NCBI RefSeq assembly: GCF_002723935.1
Contig: NZ_BEWM01000001.1
Location: forward strand, 434,001 to 498,000
DNA: 64,000 nt
Reading direction: 5' to 3'
DNA from: Gluconobacter cerinus
GTDB taxonomy: Bacteria; Pseudomonadota; Alphaproteobacteria; Acetobacterales; Acetobacteraceae
A program made the position numbers and the translations under genes. The notes under the pieces are model-generated. The model saw only the letters and a list, made by a program, of their open reading frames with translations. It was not told the DNA's origin and made no database searches. Shown one piece after another: positions 9,085-18,557 of the stretch. How positions within the stretch are numbered: the stretch's first letter is position 1; every line of letters starts with the position of its first letter.

Positions 9085-9480
9085 TCAGTGCGCGGGAACG
9101 CCAGCAGGCGCCGGAACAGCAGCTCCCTGTAGAGGAGCAGGCTTGGGTGCAGGCATTGTGGGTAGCGGCGTGGATGGCGTCAGAGCGGGAGCGGCTGGAG
9201 CCACGGGTGCCGCAGCAACCGGAGCCGGGACAGGCGCAGGCTGAGCAGCTCCTGCGGCCGGAGCGGTCGGAACCGGCGGCATCGCCGGAAGAGCCGCAGC
9301 AGCAGAACCGGACGTAGCGAACATCGCCGCTGGCAGCTCTTTGTGAACCTGTGTCTGCTCAGGCGGGACAACCCCCATCCCCAGACGCAGGAAAAGCCCT
9401 CCCAGCACCACCACCAGAACCAGAGCACCAGCTCCAGCAATCATGGGCAAACGGGAAGATGAACGATCAGATTGTGCCAT
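9085..9480 (-). CDS. small membrane-anchored Ala/Pro-rich protein
   Basis: A 131-residue protein of unknown function. After a short polar N-terminus (MAQSDRSSSRLP) there is one strong transmembrane helix (about residues 13-32). A low-complexity tail rich in Ala, Pro and Val follows, probably extended in the periplasm. It lies 17 bases upstream of xerD and divergent from aroKB, so it may be the first gene of an xerD-accA transcript. The composition resembles cell-envelope linkers but there is no recognisable domain. Several overlapping frames are open here because of the repetitive GC-rich code; this one is chosen for its helix, its start and its operon-like spacing. Confidence 0.65.
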   Translation of the reverse strand: MAQSDRSSSRLPMIAGAGALVLVVVLGGLFLRLGMGVVPPEQTQVHKELPAAMFATSGSAAAALPAMPPVPTAPAAGAAQPAPVPAPVAAAPVAPAAPALTPSTPLPTMPAPKPAPLQGAAVPAPAGVPAH

Positions 9481-9542
9481 TATGTTCAGGTCTCAAAGTG
9501 CGGGCAGGACGTGATGCCCTCTCCTATGATAGGTAGCAGAGC

Positions 9543-11225
9543 ATGTCACCTCTGCCACCCTCACTTTCCGCCGATCCGGCGGTATCTCTTCCCGTCCCGA
9601 CCTGCACTGTTGTTCTGGTTGGCATGATGGGAGCTGGAAAAACCACCGTAGGCCGCCGCCTGGCGCAGGTCTGCCGCCTGCCCTTCGTGGATGCGGATGC
9701 AGAAATCGAACGCGCCGCAGGCTGCACGATTCCGGAAATCTTTTCCCGTCACGGAGAAGCCTATTTCCGTGCTGGCGAACGCCGGGTCATCGAGCGCCTG
9801 ATCAAAGGCCCTCCCTGCATTCTCGCCACGGGTGGCGGAGCATGGATGGACGCCCAGACACGCCGCCTTGTTCGCAAACATGCCGTCTCGATCTGGCTTC
9901 GCGCGCCTGTGCACGTTCTGCTCAGACGCGTTCAGGGCCGCGGCGGCAGGCCTTTGCTTGCTCAAGGTAGCCCGGAAGAGGTCATGACCCGGCTGGTGGG
10001 CGTTCGTTACCCTGTCTATGCGGAAGCAGACATCATTATTGATTGCGGAGACGAAACCGTGGAGCAAGGCGTGCAGCGCGTCCGTGAAACCCTCGCAGAA
10101 TATCAACACCCACAGAAAGTTCCTGTCGCTCTGACACAGCACAGCTACGATGTTCTGGTCGGGCCGGATCTGATCTCGCGTGCGGGGGCGTGGGTTGCTC
10201 CATATCTGCGCCAGAAGAGAGTTGTCGTAATCACGGATGACACCGTGGCGGCTCTCCATCTGCCCCGTCTGCTTCTGTCCTTTCAGGAAACAGGCATTCA
10301 GGCAGACGTCATCTCTGTAGCTGGTGGCGAAGAGAGCAAATCCCTTCAGTGCTATGGCGACGTGATGACGCGTCTCCTGTCACTGGGAATCGAGCGTGGC
10401 ACAACAATTGTCGCTCTGGGTGGTGGTGTTGTTGGCGATCTGGCCGGTTTCGTAGCCGCAACAGCCTTGCGCGGAATCCCGTTCATCCAGATTCCCACGA
10501 CTCTGCTCGCACAGGTGGATAGTTCCGTCGGCGGAAAAACCGGCATCAATTCCCCGTCCGGCAAGAATCTGATCGGCGCATTCCATCAGCCCATCATCGT
10601 TCTCGCAGACAACTCCGCACTCGCGACTCTACCGCGCAGACAGCGGATTGCGGGTTATGCCGAAATTGTGAAGTCAGGCCTGATCGCAGATCCTGACCTG
10701 TTTGCATGGTGCGAAACTAACGGGCGATCCGTTCTTGATGGGGATCCGGCGGCTCTCGCAGAAGCCGTTCGACGTGCCTGTACTTTCAAGGCTGCAGTCG
10801 TCGCAGCAGATGAGCGCGAACAGGCGAAGCTGAATGGCCGCGCCTTGCTAAACCTTGGTCATACCTTTGGTCACGCCCTTGAGGCGGAGCTTGGTTATGA
10901 TGGACGTCTCCTGCATGGCGAAGGCGTTTCCATAGGGTTGCATCTCGCGATGGCACTATCTGTTCAGCTCGGATATGCGCCCGTTGAAGACCTTTCCCGT
11001 CTGGACGCCCATCTGCGCAGCCTCGGAATGCCGGTCAGCTTTGACTGGTTCGATATTCCCTTCTCAGCACAGATACTTCTCGATCACATGACTCGGGACA
11101 AGAAAATGCAAGACGGGAAAATTTCCTTTGTCCTCCTGCACGGTATTGGCAAAGCATTCACAAGTCGTGACGTTCCCATGGATACCGTCCGTAACTTGCT
11201 GATAAATGAAGGCTGCAAACCATAA
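9543..11225 (+). CDS. aroKB: bifunctional shikimate kinase / 3-dehydroquinate synthase
   Basis: A fusion of two shikimate pathway enzymes (560 residues). The N-terminal half (about 20-185) is shikimate kinase: P-loop GMMGAGKTTVGRR, DADAEIE, and the substrate-binding ATGGGAW. The C-terminal half (about 195-560) is 3-dehydroquinate synthase: ALGGGVVGDLAGFVAAT, QIPTTLLAQVDSSVGGKTG and GHTFGHALE with the metal-binding His residues. It thus catalyses DAHP to 3-dehydroquinate and shikimate to shikimate 3-phosphate, two non-consecutive steps. The genes are adjacent but separate in many bacteria. The fusion is, to my knowledge, seen in other acetic acid bacteria. Confidence 0.95.
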   Translation: MSPLPPSLSADPAVSLPVPTCTVVLVGMMGAGKTTVGRRLAQVCRLPFVDADAEIERAAGCTIPEIFSRHGEAYFRAGERRVIERLIKGPPCILATGGGAWMDAQTRRLVRKHAVSIWLRAPVHVLLRRVQGRGGRPLLAQGSPEEVMTRLVGVRYPVYAEADIIIDCGDETVEQGVQRVRETLAEYQHPQKVPVALTQHSYDVLVGPDLISRAGAWVAPYLRQKRVVVITDDTVAALHLPRLLLSFQETGIQADVISVAGGEESKSLQCYGDVMTRLLSLGIERGTTIVALGGGVVGDLAGFVAATALRGIPFIQIPTTLLAQVDSSVGGKTGINSPSGKNLIGAFHQPIIVLADNSALATLPRRQRIAGYAEIVKSGLIADPDLFAWCETNGRSVLDGDPAALAEAVRRACTFKAAVVAADEREQAKLNGRALLNLGHTFGHALEAELGYDGRLLHGEGVSIGLHLAMALSVQLGYAPVEDLSRLDAHLRSLGMPVSFDWFDIPFSAQILLDHMTRDKKMQDGKISFVLLHGIGKAFTSRDVPMDTVRNLLINEGCKP

Positions 11226-11544
11226 GGACCGTTACAGTCCTTTATGGTTCAGCCTAACTTTTTGTTTTTTAACTGCATTTGAGCAGCAGAAATTCCCGGA
11301 AGAGTCTGGCGTCCCTGCAAGTGTTCAGCTATGGCAGCAGGGACGCGAGGCGTAGATCGTGAAGCGGGCGGAATGAAATGTGACTTTTTTGTCACTCCTT
11401 CCACCCGAGTAGGTCTGGAAGGCTCTGTCTGGCTTTGTCCGAGGGAACTCCCCGATCTATATGCGCTTATGCATCGCGCTGGGTCCGTTGGTTGAAGCAG
11501 TTTTTCCAACGGCTCGAAACGTTAGTCACTAAGAGGACGAAAAC
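11226..11544. other. intergenic region with inverted repeats before the OmpA-like gene
   Basis: About 320 bases hold no convincing gene. Three structures are visible: AAGGAC/GTCCTT around 11224-11242, directly at the aroKB stop; a 10-bp perfect inverted repeat at 11309-11318 and 11337-11346; and GTGAC-TTTTTT-GTCAC at 11380-11395. The first may be a weak aroKB terminator. The others lie in the probable leader or promoter zone of the porin gene. Confidence 0.5.
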
Positions 11545-12684
11545 ATGCGTCTCCGCACGGCACTCCTTGCCATGACGTCGATGGTCGCCGCACCGTCGCT
11601 CGCCATGGCCAGCACGATCACCGGCCCGTACGTCAACATCGGCGGTGGTTACAACCTGGTTCAGCAGCAGCACGGCCGCTTCTCACCAACCACACAGGCT
11701 GACGGCACGTCTAGCAACAACGCTAGCAGCTCACGCCTCCGCCACAAGGACGGCTTCACGGGCTTCGGTTCGTTCGGCTGGGGCTTCGGCAACGGTCTGC
11801 GCGTTGAAGTGGAGGGTGTGTACAACTACTCCCAGATCAACCACCGCACGCCGACGGCAGTTCGTGGCTCCACGAACGGTTCTGACCAGGCTTATGGCGG
11901 TTTCGTCAACGTCCTGTATGACATCGATCTGGCCCACTTCGGCCTGAACGTTCCTGTCACGCCGTTCGTTGGTGTTGGCGCTGGCTACCTGTGGCAGCAC
12001 TACAACCCGATCACGACGAACTATGCCAATGGTTCCGTCAACCGTATCGGTGGCACGCAGGGCAGCTTCGCGTACCAGGGTATCGTCGGTGCAGCTTACG
12101 ACATTCCGGGCGTTCCGGGTCTTGCTGTCACGACCGAATACCGCTTCATCGGTCAGCAGTTTGCTGACGGCCCGTACCGCTCCACGGCCTATAACGGCTC
12201 TGGCGTTCACAAGGGCAACGTGAACTTCGACCCACGCTTCTCGCACCAGTTCATCCTGGGTCTGCGTTATGCGTTCGACACAGCTCCGCCGCCGCCGCCG
12301 CCGGCTCCGGTCATCGTTCCGCCGGCTCCGACGCCAGCTCGTACGTACCTCGTGTTCTTCGACTGGGACAAGTCTGACCTGACGGGCCGCGCTCGTGAGA
12401 TCGTTGCTCAGGCAGCCCAGGCTTCCACGCACGTTCAGACGACGCGCATCGAAGTTAACGGCTACACCGATAACTCCGCAGCCCACCCGGGCCCGCGCGG
12501 TGAGAAGTACAACATGGGTCTGTCCCTCCGCCGCGCACAGAGCGTTAAGGCTGAGCTGATCCGTGATGGCGTTCCAGCAGCTGCTGTGGACATCCATGGT
12601 TACGGTGAGCAGAAGCCACTGGTTCCGACCGGCCCGAACACCCGCGAGCCGCAGAACCGTCGCGTCGAAATCATCCTGAAGTAA
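11545..12684 (+). CDS. OmpA-family outer membrane protein
   Basis: A 379-residue outer membrane protein anchoring the envelope to peptidoglycan. It has a signal peptide (cleavage after SLAMA), an N-terminal eight-stranded beta-barrel of about 220 residues, a Pro-rich hinge around 247-265 and a C-terminal OmpA-like domain. That last domain carries EVNGYTDNS and LSLRRAQSVKAEL, which bind diaminopimelate in peptidoglycan. Codon use is strongly biased towards C/G endings, consistent with high expression. An AGAGGA ribosome site precedes the ATG. A perfect 10-bp terminator with a TTCG loop follows. Confidence 0.93.
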   Translation: MRLRTALLAMTSMVAAPSLAMASTITGPYVNIGGGYNLVQQQHGRFSPTTQADGTSSNNASSSRLRHKDGFTGFGSFGWGFGNGLRVEVEGVYNYSQINHRTPTAVRGSTNGSDQAYGGFVNVLYDIDLAHFGLNVPVTPFVGVGAGYLWQHYNPITTNYANGSVNRIGGTQGSFAYQGIVGAAYDIPGVPGLAVTTEYRFIGQQFADGPYRSTAYNGSGVHKGNVNFDPRFSHQFILGLRYAFDTAPPPPPPAPVIVPPAPTPARTYLVFFDWDKSDLTGRAREIVAQAAQASTHVQTTRIEVNGYTDNSAAHPGPRGEKYNMGLSLRRAQSVKAELIRDGVPAAAVDIHGYGEQKPLVPTGPNTREPQNRRVEIILK

Positions 12685-12727
12685 TTCAGTTTGAAAAGAC
12701 GTCGGAGCCCTCGGGCTCCGGGTTTCT

Positions 12728-12757
12728 GGAAAAGGCGTCCTTCGGGGCGCCTTTTTC
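12728..12757 (+). terminator. rho-independent terminator with TTCG tetraloop
   Basis: A 10-bp stem (12731-12740 with 12745-12754, one G-T pair) is closed by TTCG and runs into a stretch of five Ts. It ends the OmpA-like transcript. Confidence 0.92.
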
Positions 12758-12829
12758 TGTTTCAGAGCCTTTGCAGCCTCAATCTGCACACGCTAGAGCA
12801 ATACCCACAGCCCCTCCGGAGATGTCCAC

Positions 12830-13393
12830 TTGCGACGCACCCGAATTTTCTATCCACGTTCACGCCCGCAGGTGATTGATCAGTTCCTTCGATTTGGCGT
12901 CGTTGGGGCATTCGGCTTCTTCGTAGACTGGGGAAGCGTAGAGGCTTTGCGGCCAGAAATTGGCCTGATCGCTGCAACCATTGCAGCTTATTTTGTTGCT
13001 GCCACCGTCAACTGGATTCTGAACCGCGCCTGGACGTTTCGGACCTCGGCGGCCGATAACCAGCATCTGATCCTTCAATGGCTCCGGTTTCTGATCGCAA
13101 ATTCCTTCGGGTTCCTTCTGAACCGCGGAGCAGTCTTCCTGCTCTACGCGTTCGTGCCCTTCACAGTGCACCACCCTGTTACGGCACTCGCAATTGGTGC
13201 CGGTTGCGGGATGATGGCCAATTTCAACCTGTCCAGGCGTCTGGTTTTCAGAGCCAAAATTCCCGAAACCCCAATGGAACTCATGCAGATGGCTGTGGAG
13301 ATCCCGGCAGCAGGGCTGACCTCTCCTGACCCGGAACCTCAAATGCCCATTCCACAACCAACCATGGAACCCTTTGAGCACAAGGCGCCCTGA
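12830..13393 (+). CDS. GtrA-family membrane protein
   Basis: A 187-residue GtrA-like protein with four predicted transmembrane helices: [50 protein letters not shown] and [15 protein letters not shown]. The NRAWTF and SRRLVF motifs are typical of the family. GtrA proteins are thought to help move polyprenyl-linked sugars across the inner membrane for cell-surface glycans. The start is TTG at 12830, supported by GGAG eight bases upstream; no in-frame ATG gives a complete first helix. No cognate glycosyltransferase is adjacent, so the glycan is unknown. Confidence 0.82.
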   Translation: MRRTRIFYPRSRPQVIDQFLRFGVVGAFGFFVDWGSVEALRPEIGLIAATIAAYFVAATVNWILNRAWTFRTSAADNQHLILQWLRFLIANSFGFLLNRGAVFLLYAFVPFTVHHPVTALAIGAGCGMMANFNLSRRLVFRAKIPETPMELMQMAVEIPAAGLTSPDPEPQMPIPQPTMEPFEHKAP

Positions 13394-13476
13394 GGCGCAC
13401 ATTTCCAAGCTGCTCACAATGGTCTAGGAGTAACGCTGGTTTTTCCCGTTTTCTCCGGAATCTGACGCTTCATCCC

Positions 13477-16116
13477 ATGACCAGCACAAACGACATCCGC
13501 TCAGCCTTCCTCGAATATTTCGGGTCGAACGGCCATCGCATTGTTCCTTCAGCGCCCCTCGTACCGCAGAACGACCCTACCCTGCTGTTTACGAACGCTG
13601 GCATGGTTCCCTTCAAGAACGTTTTTACCGGCCAGGAAACGCGCCCTTACTCCCGCGCCACAACCGCTCAGAAGGTTGTCCGCGCAGGCGGCAAGCATAA
13701 CGATCTCGACAACGTCGGTTACACCGCGCGCCATCACACATTCTTCGAGATGATGGGCAACTTCAGCTTCGGTGATTATTTCAAGGCTGAAGCCATCGAG
13801 TTCGCCTGGAACCTGCTCACGAGAGACTTTGGCCTTCCCAAGGAAAAGCTTCTCGCCACGGTTTACGCTGAAGATGAAGAAGCAGCAGATCTCTGGAAAA
13901 AAGTCGCTGGCCTGAGTGATGATCGCATCATCCGTATCGGTACGTCCGACAACTTCTGGCGGATGGGCGACACCGGCCCGTGCGGTCCCTGCTCCGAAAT
14001 CTTCTACGATCACGGCGACAGTGTCTTTGGTGGCCCCCCGGGCAGCCCGGACGAAGACGGTGACCGCTTTGTCGAGATCTGGAACCTCGTGTTCATGCAG
14101 TTTCTGGATCAGGCCGATGGTTCCCGCGACAATCTGCCGCGTCCTTCGATTGATACCGGCATGGGCCTGGAGCGTTTTGCTGCAATCATGCAGGGCAAGC
14201 GCGACAACTACGACACAGACACGATGCGCGCGCTCATTGAGTCTTCTGCTGACGTCATGCATCAGGATGCAGACGGACAGTTCAAGTCCAGCCATCGCGT
14301 CGTGGCGGATCATCTCCGCTCCACGGCTTTCTTGATCGCGGACGGCGTTCTCCCGTCCAAGGAAGGCCGCGGCTATGTGCTGCGTCGCATCATGCGCCGC
14401 GCCATGCGCCATCTGCACATCATGGGCGCCAAGGAACCAGTTTTCTATCGCCTGCTCCCGGCCCTGATCCAGCAAATGGGCGCGGCCTATCCGGAACTCG
14501 TGCAGCATCAGGCTCTCATCACCGAAACCATGAAGGGTGAAGAAGAACGCTTCACAGCCCTTCTGGAACGCGGCCTGACCCTTCTGTCCGACGAAGTCAG
14601 CAACCTTGGAGACAAGCAGGCTCTTCCGGGCGATGTTGCCTTCAAGCTGTATGACACTTTTGGCTTCCCGCTCGATCTGACGCAGGACGCCCTTCGCGAG
14701 CAGGGCCGCACTGTCGATGAATCCGGCTTCGAAACAGCCATGGCTGAACAGCGCAAGCGTGCTCGCGCTGCGTGGGTCGGTTCTGGCGATACGGCAGCCG
14801 AGACCGTCTGGTTCGACGCACGTGACAAGCATGGTCCCAGCGAATTCCTGGGCTATGTGTCAGAAAAAGCCGATGCTGAAGTGCAGGGCATTTTCCGTGG
14901 AAACGACGAACTGGCCGAAGCTCCGGCTGGCGATGACATTATTGCCATCCTGCTGAACCAGACACCGTTCTATGGCGAAAGCGGCGGTCAGGTTGGTGAT
15001 CACGGCACACTCACGGCCAACGGTCTGCGGGTGCACATCACAGACACCCAGAAGCGCAACGGCGATCTGATCGTCCACTACGGCAAGGTTGTCGAAGGCA
15101 CACTGAAGCCAGGCATGGCCGTTCATGCAGAGATCGACCATGGTCGCCGTACGGCCGTCCGTGGCCATCACTCAGCAACGCATCTTCTGCATGAGGCCCT
15201 GCGTCGCCAGATCGGCACACACGTCACTCAGAAGGGCAGCCTGAACGCCCCTGAACGCCTACGCTTCGACATCAGCCAGCCTCGCCCGCTGACGGACGCA
15301 GAACTTCAAGCCGTTGAGGCCGAAGTCAACGCCCGTATCCGCGAAAATGCGCCCGTCGAAACGCGGCTCATGACGCAGGAGCAGGCTGTTGCCGAGGGTG
15401 CAATGGCGCTTTTCGGTGAAAAATACGGCGACGAAGTGCGCGTTGTTTCCATGGGCGTCGGAGAGGAAGGCCGTCCCGCCTACTCCATCGAACTTTGTGG
15501 GGGCACGCATGTTGGTCGCGTGGGAGAAATCGGCCCGTTCCGGATCGTGTCAGAAAGCGGTGTGTCTGCGGGCGTTCGGCGCATTGAAGCCGTCTGCGGA
15601 ATTGCCGCAGAAAATCTGGCACTTGAAACTGAAAGCCGCCTGAAACAGATCGCCGATCTTCTGAAGGTTCCGGTTTCTGATGCCGTCACACGGGTCTCAG
15701 CTCTGCTGGAAGAGCGTAAATCGCTCAACAGCCAGATTTCAGAATTGCAGCGGAAACTGGCCACAGGCGAAGGCACGGCGGCAACCGAGACCATCAACGG
15801 CATCACACTTTCAGCCCGCAATCTGGGAGACGTCAGCCCCAAGGAACTCAAAAGCCTGGCGGACAGCATCTCCAAGCAGATCGAATCTGGCGTTGTTGCT
15901 CTTATCTCGGAAGCCGATGGCCGGGGCAGCATCGTGATTTCCGTCACACCAGATCTCAAAGATCGACTGAATGCTGTCACGCTTGTCCGTGCAGCATCTG
16001 AAGTCATGGGAGGAAAAGGTGGCGGCGGACGGCCAGATATGGCGCAGGCTGGTGGCCCCAATGCAAATGCAGACGAAGTCTTTGCAAAGCTGCGCGAGCA
16101 CCTTGCTGCGTCATAA
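13477..16116 (+). CDS. alaS: alanine--tRNA ligase
   Basis: Class II aminoacyl-tRNA synthetase charging tRNA-Ala in the cytoplasm, 879 residues, the normal length. It starts with the conserved SAFLEYF. The activation domain includes [12 protein letters not shown]. The editing domain has the zinc-binding HHSATHLLH and CGGTHV motifs, and the glycine-rich C-terminal end has [16 protein letters not shown]. It is preceded by an 83-base gap after gtrA and followed by a long inverted repeat. Full-length with no sign of damage. Confidence 0.97.
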   Translation: MTSTNDIRSAFLEYFGSNGHRIVPSAPLVPQNDPTLLFTNAGMVPFKNVFTGQETRPYSRATTAQKVVRAGGKHNDLDNVGYTARHHTFFEMMGNFSFGDYFKAEAIEFAWNLLTRDFGLPKEKLLATVYAEDEEAADLWKKVAGLSDDRIIRIGTSDNFWRMGDTGPCGPCSEIFYDHGDSVFGGPPGSPDEDGDRFVEIWNLVFMQFLDQADGSRDNLPRPSIDTGMGLERFAAIMQGKRDNYDTDTMRALIESSADVMHQDADGQFKSSHRVVADHLRSTAFLIADGVLPSKEGRGYVLRRIMRRAMRHLHIMGAKEPVFYRLLPALIQQMGAAYPELVQHQALITETMKGEEERFTALLERGLTLLSDEVSNLGDKQALPGDVAFKLYDTFGFPLDLTQDALREQGRTVDESGFETAMAEQRKRARAAWVGSGDTAAETVWFDARDKHGPSEFLGYVSEKADAEVQGIFRGNDELAEAPAGDDIIAILLNQTPFYGESGGQVGDHGTLTANGLRVHITDTQKRNGDLIVHYGKVVEGTLKPGMAVHAEIDHGRRTAVRGHHSATHLLHEALRRQIGTHVTQKGSLNAPERLRFDISQPRPLTDAELQAVEAEVNARIRENAPVETRLMTQEQAVAEGAMALFGEKYGDEVRVVSMGVGEEGRPAYSIELCGGTHVGRVGEIGPFRIVSESGVSAGVRRIEAVCGIAAENLALETESRLKQIADLLKVPVSDAVTRVSALLEERKSLNSQISELQRKLATGEGTAATETINGITLSARNLGDVSPKELKSLADSISKQIESGVVALISEADGRGSIVISVTPDLKDRLNAVTLVRAASEVMGGKGGGGRPDMAQAGGPNANADEVFAKLREHLAAS

Positions 16117-16133
16117 ACCGTAACGACAACAGA

Positions 16134-16190
16134 TGTCAGGGCAGTAACAAATCATGAGACTACCGTTTTACTGCTTTACCTGCCCTGACA
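16134..16190 (+). promoter_or_regulatory. long inverted repeat between alaS and carbonic anhydrase
   Basis: An 11-bp perfect inverted repeat (16134-16144 with 16180-16190) extends to 14 pairs if one bulge is allowed. Inside it GCAGTAA (16141-16147) can pair instead with TTACTGC (16168-16174), so two mutually exclusive hairpins are possible. No T-run follows. It could be an operator or a switchable leader for the carbonic anhydrase gene. Confidence 0.5.
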
Positions 16191-16232
16191 AAGCCTCCTA
16201 ACTGCTCACTAGTTTATAAAAAGGAGAACACC

Positions 16233-16916
16233 ATGGCCTGTGGTCGTGATACTCTGGCAAAACTGCTGAGCGGTGTCCGTACATTCGAGACGGACGTCTA
16301 TCCTGACAGTGCGGAGCTTTTTGAGAGCCTGGCCTCCAGCCAGTCTCCTTCCACGCTGTTCATCACCTGCGCCGACAGTCGGATCAGCCCGAGCCTCATC
16401 ACCCAGACTGAACCGGGTGAGCTGTTCATTGTCCGGAATGTTGGCAACATCGTGCCGGCTTACGGTGAGATGCTGGGTGGTGTTTCTTCTGCCATCGAGT
16501 ACGCCGTTGCGGCACTCAAGGTGAAGAACGTCGTCATCTGCGGCCATTCCAACTGTGGCGCCATGAACGCGCTGCTGGACCTGAACGCACCGAAGCTGGA
16601 CGCTCTTCCAACCGTTCGCAGCTGGCTGCGCAACGCAGAAGCAGCACGCGCGGCCATGGGTGATCTGAAGGCAGACGATGCCGGCCCGGCGGACATCCGC
16701 CAGCTGGCAGAATACAACGTCCTGCTTCAGCTTGCTCACCTGAGAACACACCCCGCGGTCGTTCGCGCCCTCTCTCAGGGCACACTGACCCTGCAGGGCT
16801 GGTTCTACGACATTCCGAAGGGTGAAATTCTCATTCTGGATGAGAAAACCCGCACGACCCGCTCCATCGAAAGCGTTCTTTCGGAAATGGGCGCAACACA
16901 GAAAGAAGCCGTCTGA
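16233..16916 (+). CDS. beta-class carbonic anhydrase
   Basis: Interconverts CO2 and bicarbonate, supplying bicarbonate for carboxylases such as acetyl-CoA carboxylase. The 227-residue protein shows all zinc-site residues: C46, D48 and R50 in CADSR, and H105 and C108 in HSNCG. A strong ribosome site (AAAGGAG) precedes the ATG. The reading frame ends at TGA 16914-16916 and the next gene's frame appears to begin at the overlapping CTG. The upstream inverted repeat at 16134-16190 may control it. Confidence 0.93.
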   Translation: MACGRDTLAKLLSGVRTFETDVYPDSAELFESLASSQSPSTLFITCADSRISPSLITQTEPGELFIVRNVGNIVPAYGEMLGGVSSAIEYAVAALKVKNVVICGHSNCGAMNALLDLNAPKLDALPTVRSWLRNAEAARAAMGDLKADDAGPADIRQLAEYNVLLQLAHLRTHPAVVRALSQGTLTLQGWFYDIPKGEILILDEKTRTTRSIESVLSEMGATQKEAV

Positions 16917-17776
16917 GGTTTCTTTTCACACTGACCCTCGCCGTATGTTTTCTATGCGGCGAGTCTTTTCCAGCCCAGGCCAGAGACATCAAGCTCTCAA
17001 CCTGGAATCTGGACTGGCTCTCCCTTCGCCAGACGGGAGATCCAGCACTCCCGGATGATGTTCATGGTCGCAAACCCAGCGACTTCATTCGGCTGCATCA
17101 ATACGCGACCCACCTGAACGCAGATCTCATTGCCTTTCAGGAAGTGGACGGCCCCGAACCTGCAGCGCAGGTCTTCGATCCCCAAACCTATCAGATCATT
17201 CTGTCCAACGCGCCCATTATCCAGCGTGTCGGCCTAGCCATCAGACGCCCGCTGAGTGTAACGGTGAATGAGGAACTCTCATCCCTGGATGTTGCCGCTC
17301 CCAATGCGCCCCACCATCTGAGAACCGGACTTGATGTCACGGTGTCAGACGGGAAAAGCCATCTCCGTATTCTGGTTGTGCATCTGAAAACCGGCTGCTG
17401 GGATCAGCCTCTCACTCAACGCAAACATTCCTGCCCGACCCTGTATCAACAGTTCCAGATCCTGGAAGACTGGATTGCAGAGCGTCAGGACGAAGGAGAG
17501 CCCTATGCGGTTCTCGGTGACTTCAACCGCCGCCTGACCATGCATGACCCGCTCATGCAGCAGATCGAGCATGATGCGCCCGTTCTTCTCACCACAGCAG
17601 GCAAAGCCAGCCCCTGCTGGAATGGAGAGTACTTCATCGACCACATCCTCCTTGGTAACGAAGCCCGCAGTTGGCTCGTCCCGGAGAGTCTGCGGGTTAT
17701 GACCTATCAAAACGATAGTGTACCGGAAGGATTGTCTGACCACTGCCCAGTTTCGGTGCGCCTGCATCTGCCTTGA
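16913..17776 (+). CDS. secreted endonuclease/exonuclease/phosphatase-fold protein, non-canonical start
   Basis: An EEP-superfamily (DNase I-like) phosphoesterase. Motifs in order are LSTWNLDWL (N-terminal strand), IAFQEVDG with the metal-binding Glu, VVHLKTGCW, VLGDFNRR and LSDHCPVSVR with the catalytic Asp-His. Before the domain lies a good signal peptide, RFLFTLTLAVCFL and then PAQA. This whole N-terminal part is in frame from a stop at 16841-16843 but contains no ATG, GTG or TTG before the GTG at 17144, which lies inside the domain. The best start is therefore CTG at 16913, overlapping the carbonic anhydrase stop as CTGA. Nucleic acid or phospholipid could be substrate; export to the periplasm is predicted. 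Confidence 0.75.
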   Translation: MRFLFTLTLAVCFLCGESFPAQARDIKLSTWNLDWLSLRQTGDPALPDDVHGRKPSDFIRLHQYATHLNADLIAFQEVDGPEPAAQVFDPQTYQIILSNAPIIQRVGLAIRRPLSVTVNEELSSLDVAAPNAPHHLRTGLDVTVSDGKSHLRILVVHLKTGCWDQPLTQRKHSCPTLYQQFQILEDWIAERQDEGEPYAVLGDFNRRLTMHDPLMQQIEHDAPVLLTTAGKASPCWNGEYFIDHILLGNEARSWLVPESLRVMTYQNDSVPEGLSDHCPVSVRLHLP

Positions 17777-17864
17777 CCGAAGCAGCATCGGGGAAAGTGT
17801 TTTCCAGAACGGAATTATGCCTCATGAAGGCATGTGCTTCCCGCCTATCGTTCAAGGTTCCAAT

Positions 17865-18557
17865 ATGCCGCAGTCCCTATCCTGGCCCATCACGCCACTT
17901 CAGCCAGATGTTCAGGTGTTGGCTGACCGCCCCCTCCCTGCCCTGACGACTGAGCAGGAAGAGACCGTCTCGCGCATCTGGGCCAAGGCACTTGCGGCCT
18001 ATCCCAGCCTCTACAATGGCCGTGTCTTCTGTGCCGATGAAATCACCCCAGCCCGCATTCACGGCCACTGGTCCGAATACCGTCGCGTTCTTGCACAAAT
18101 GAAAGAGCCAGACGTTTATGGAGCGCACGTCCTGCGACCACTAGCCGTTGTGGGGTTGATGTTTACACCAGACGGCATCGTCATTGGCAGACGCGCTGAG
18201 ACCTCGATCTACCTTCCCGGATACTGGCAGGGCGCTCCAGCAGGAAATGTTGAAAGCCGCGCGCAGGAGAGTACCATAGATCTCCCCGCGCAGCTTCTGG
18301 CGGAATGTGAAGAAGAACTTGGGCTCGTCCCAGCGGAATGCAGGGTTGGACCGTCCCTTTTGGCCTGCGAGCATCCCTCATCGCATATCGTGGATATCGG
18401 GATGCGCATTGACGTCTCCCTGACTTTTGAGGACCTTCAGACGCGATGCCGCGAGCAGGGCAACGCCGAATATGGCGCACTGCATCTGATCCGCCCAGAC
18501 CACACACCTGAAGGCCCAATGGTCCCGACCCTGGCCGCTCTGCTGGAACTGTCCTGA
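17865..18557 (+). CDS. atypical Nudix hydrolase-like protein
   Basis: About 230 residues from the ATG at 17865, chosen for its AAGG ribosome site; the longer frame from 17718 overlaps the preceding gene. The second half resembles a Nudix fold: LAVVGLMFTPDGIVIGRR is the usual first strand pair and LLAECEEELGLV is the helix of the Nudix box. The box is degenerate, however: the Arg of REUxEE is Ala, and the Gly-to-helix spacing is enlarged by an insertion (GNVESRAQ then about 11 residues). It may act on an unusual nucleotide or sugar diphosphate. It overlaps mtnK by one base (TGATG), suggesting a linked function. Confidence 0.6.
   Translation: MPQSLSWPITPLQPDVQVLADRPLPALTTEQEETVSRIWAKALAAYPSLYNGRVFCADEITPARIHGHWSEYRRVLAQMKEPDVYGAHVLRPLAVVGLMFTPDGIVIGRRAETSIYLPGYWQGAPAGNVESRAQESTIDLPAQLLAECEEELGLVPAECRVGPSLLACEHPSSHIVDIGMRIDVSLTFEDLQTRCREQGNAEYGALHLIRPDHTPEGPMVPTLAALLELS

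Noticed and set aside
9066-9317. Gln/Glu-rich plus-strand frame opposite the small Ala/Pro-rich protein
   Set aside because: Low-complexity complement of the Ala/Pro codons; the minus-strand frame has a membrane helix, better spacing and a better start.
11249-11509. 86-codon minus-strand frame between aroKB and the OmpA-like gene
   Set aside because: No motif; it covers the porin promoter zone and its inverted repeats, so a regulatory region is more likely.
13549-14832. 427-codon minus-strand frame opposite alaS
   Set aside because: Antisense to an intact alanyl-tRNA synthetase; no domain or supporting context.
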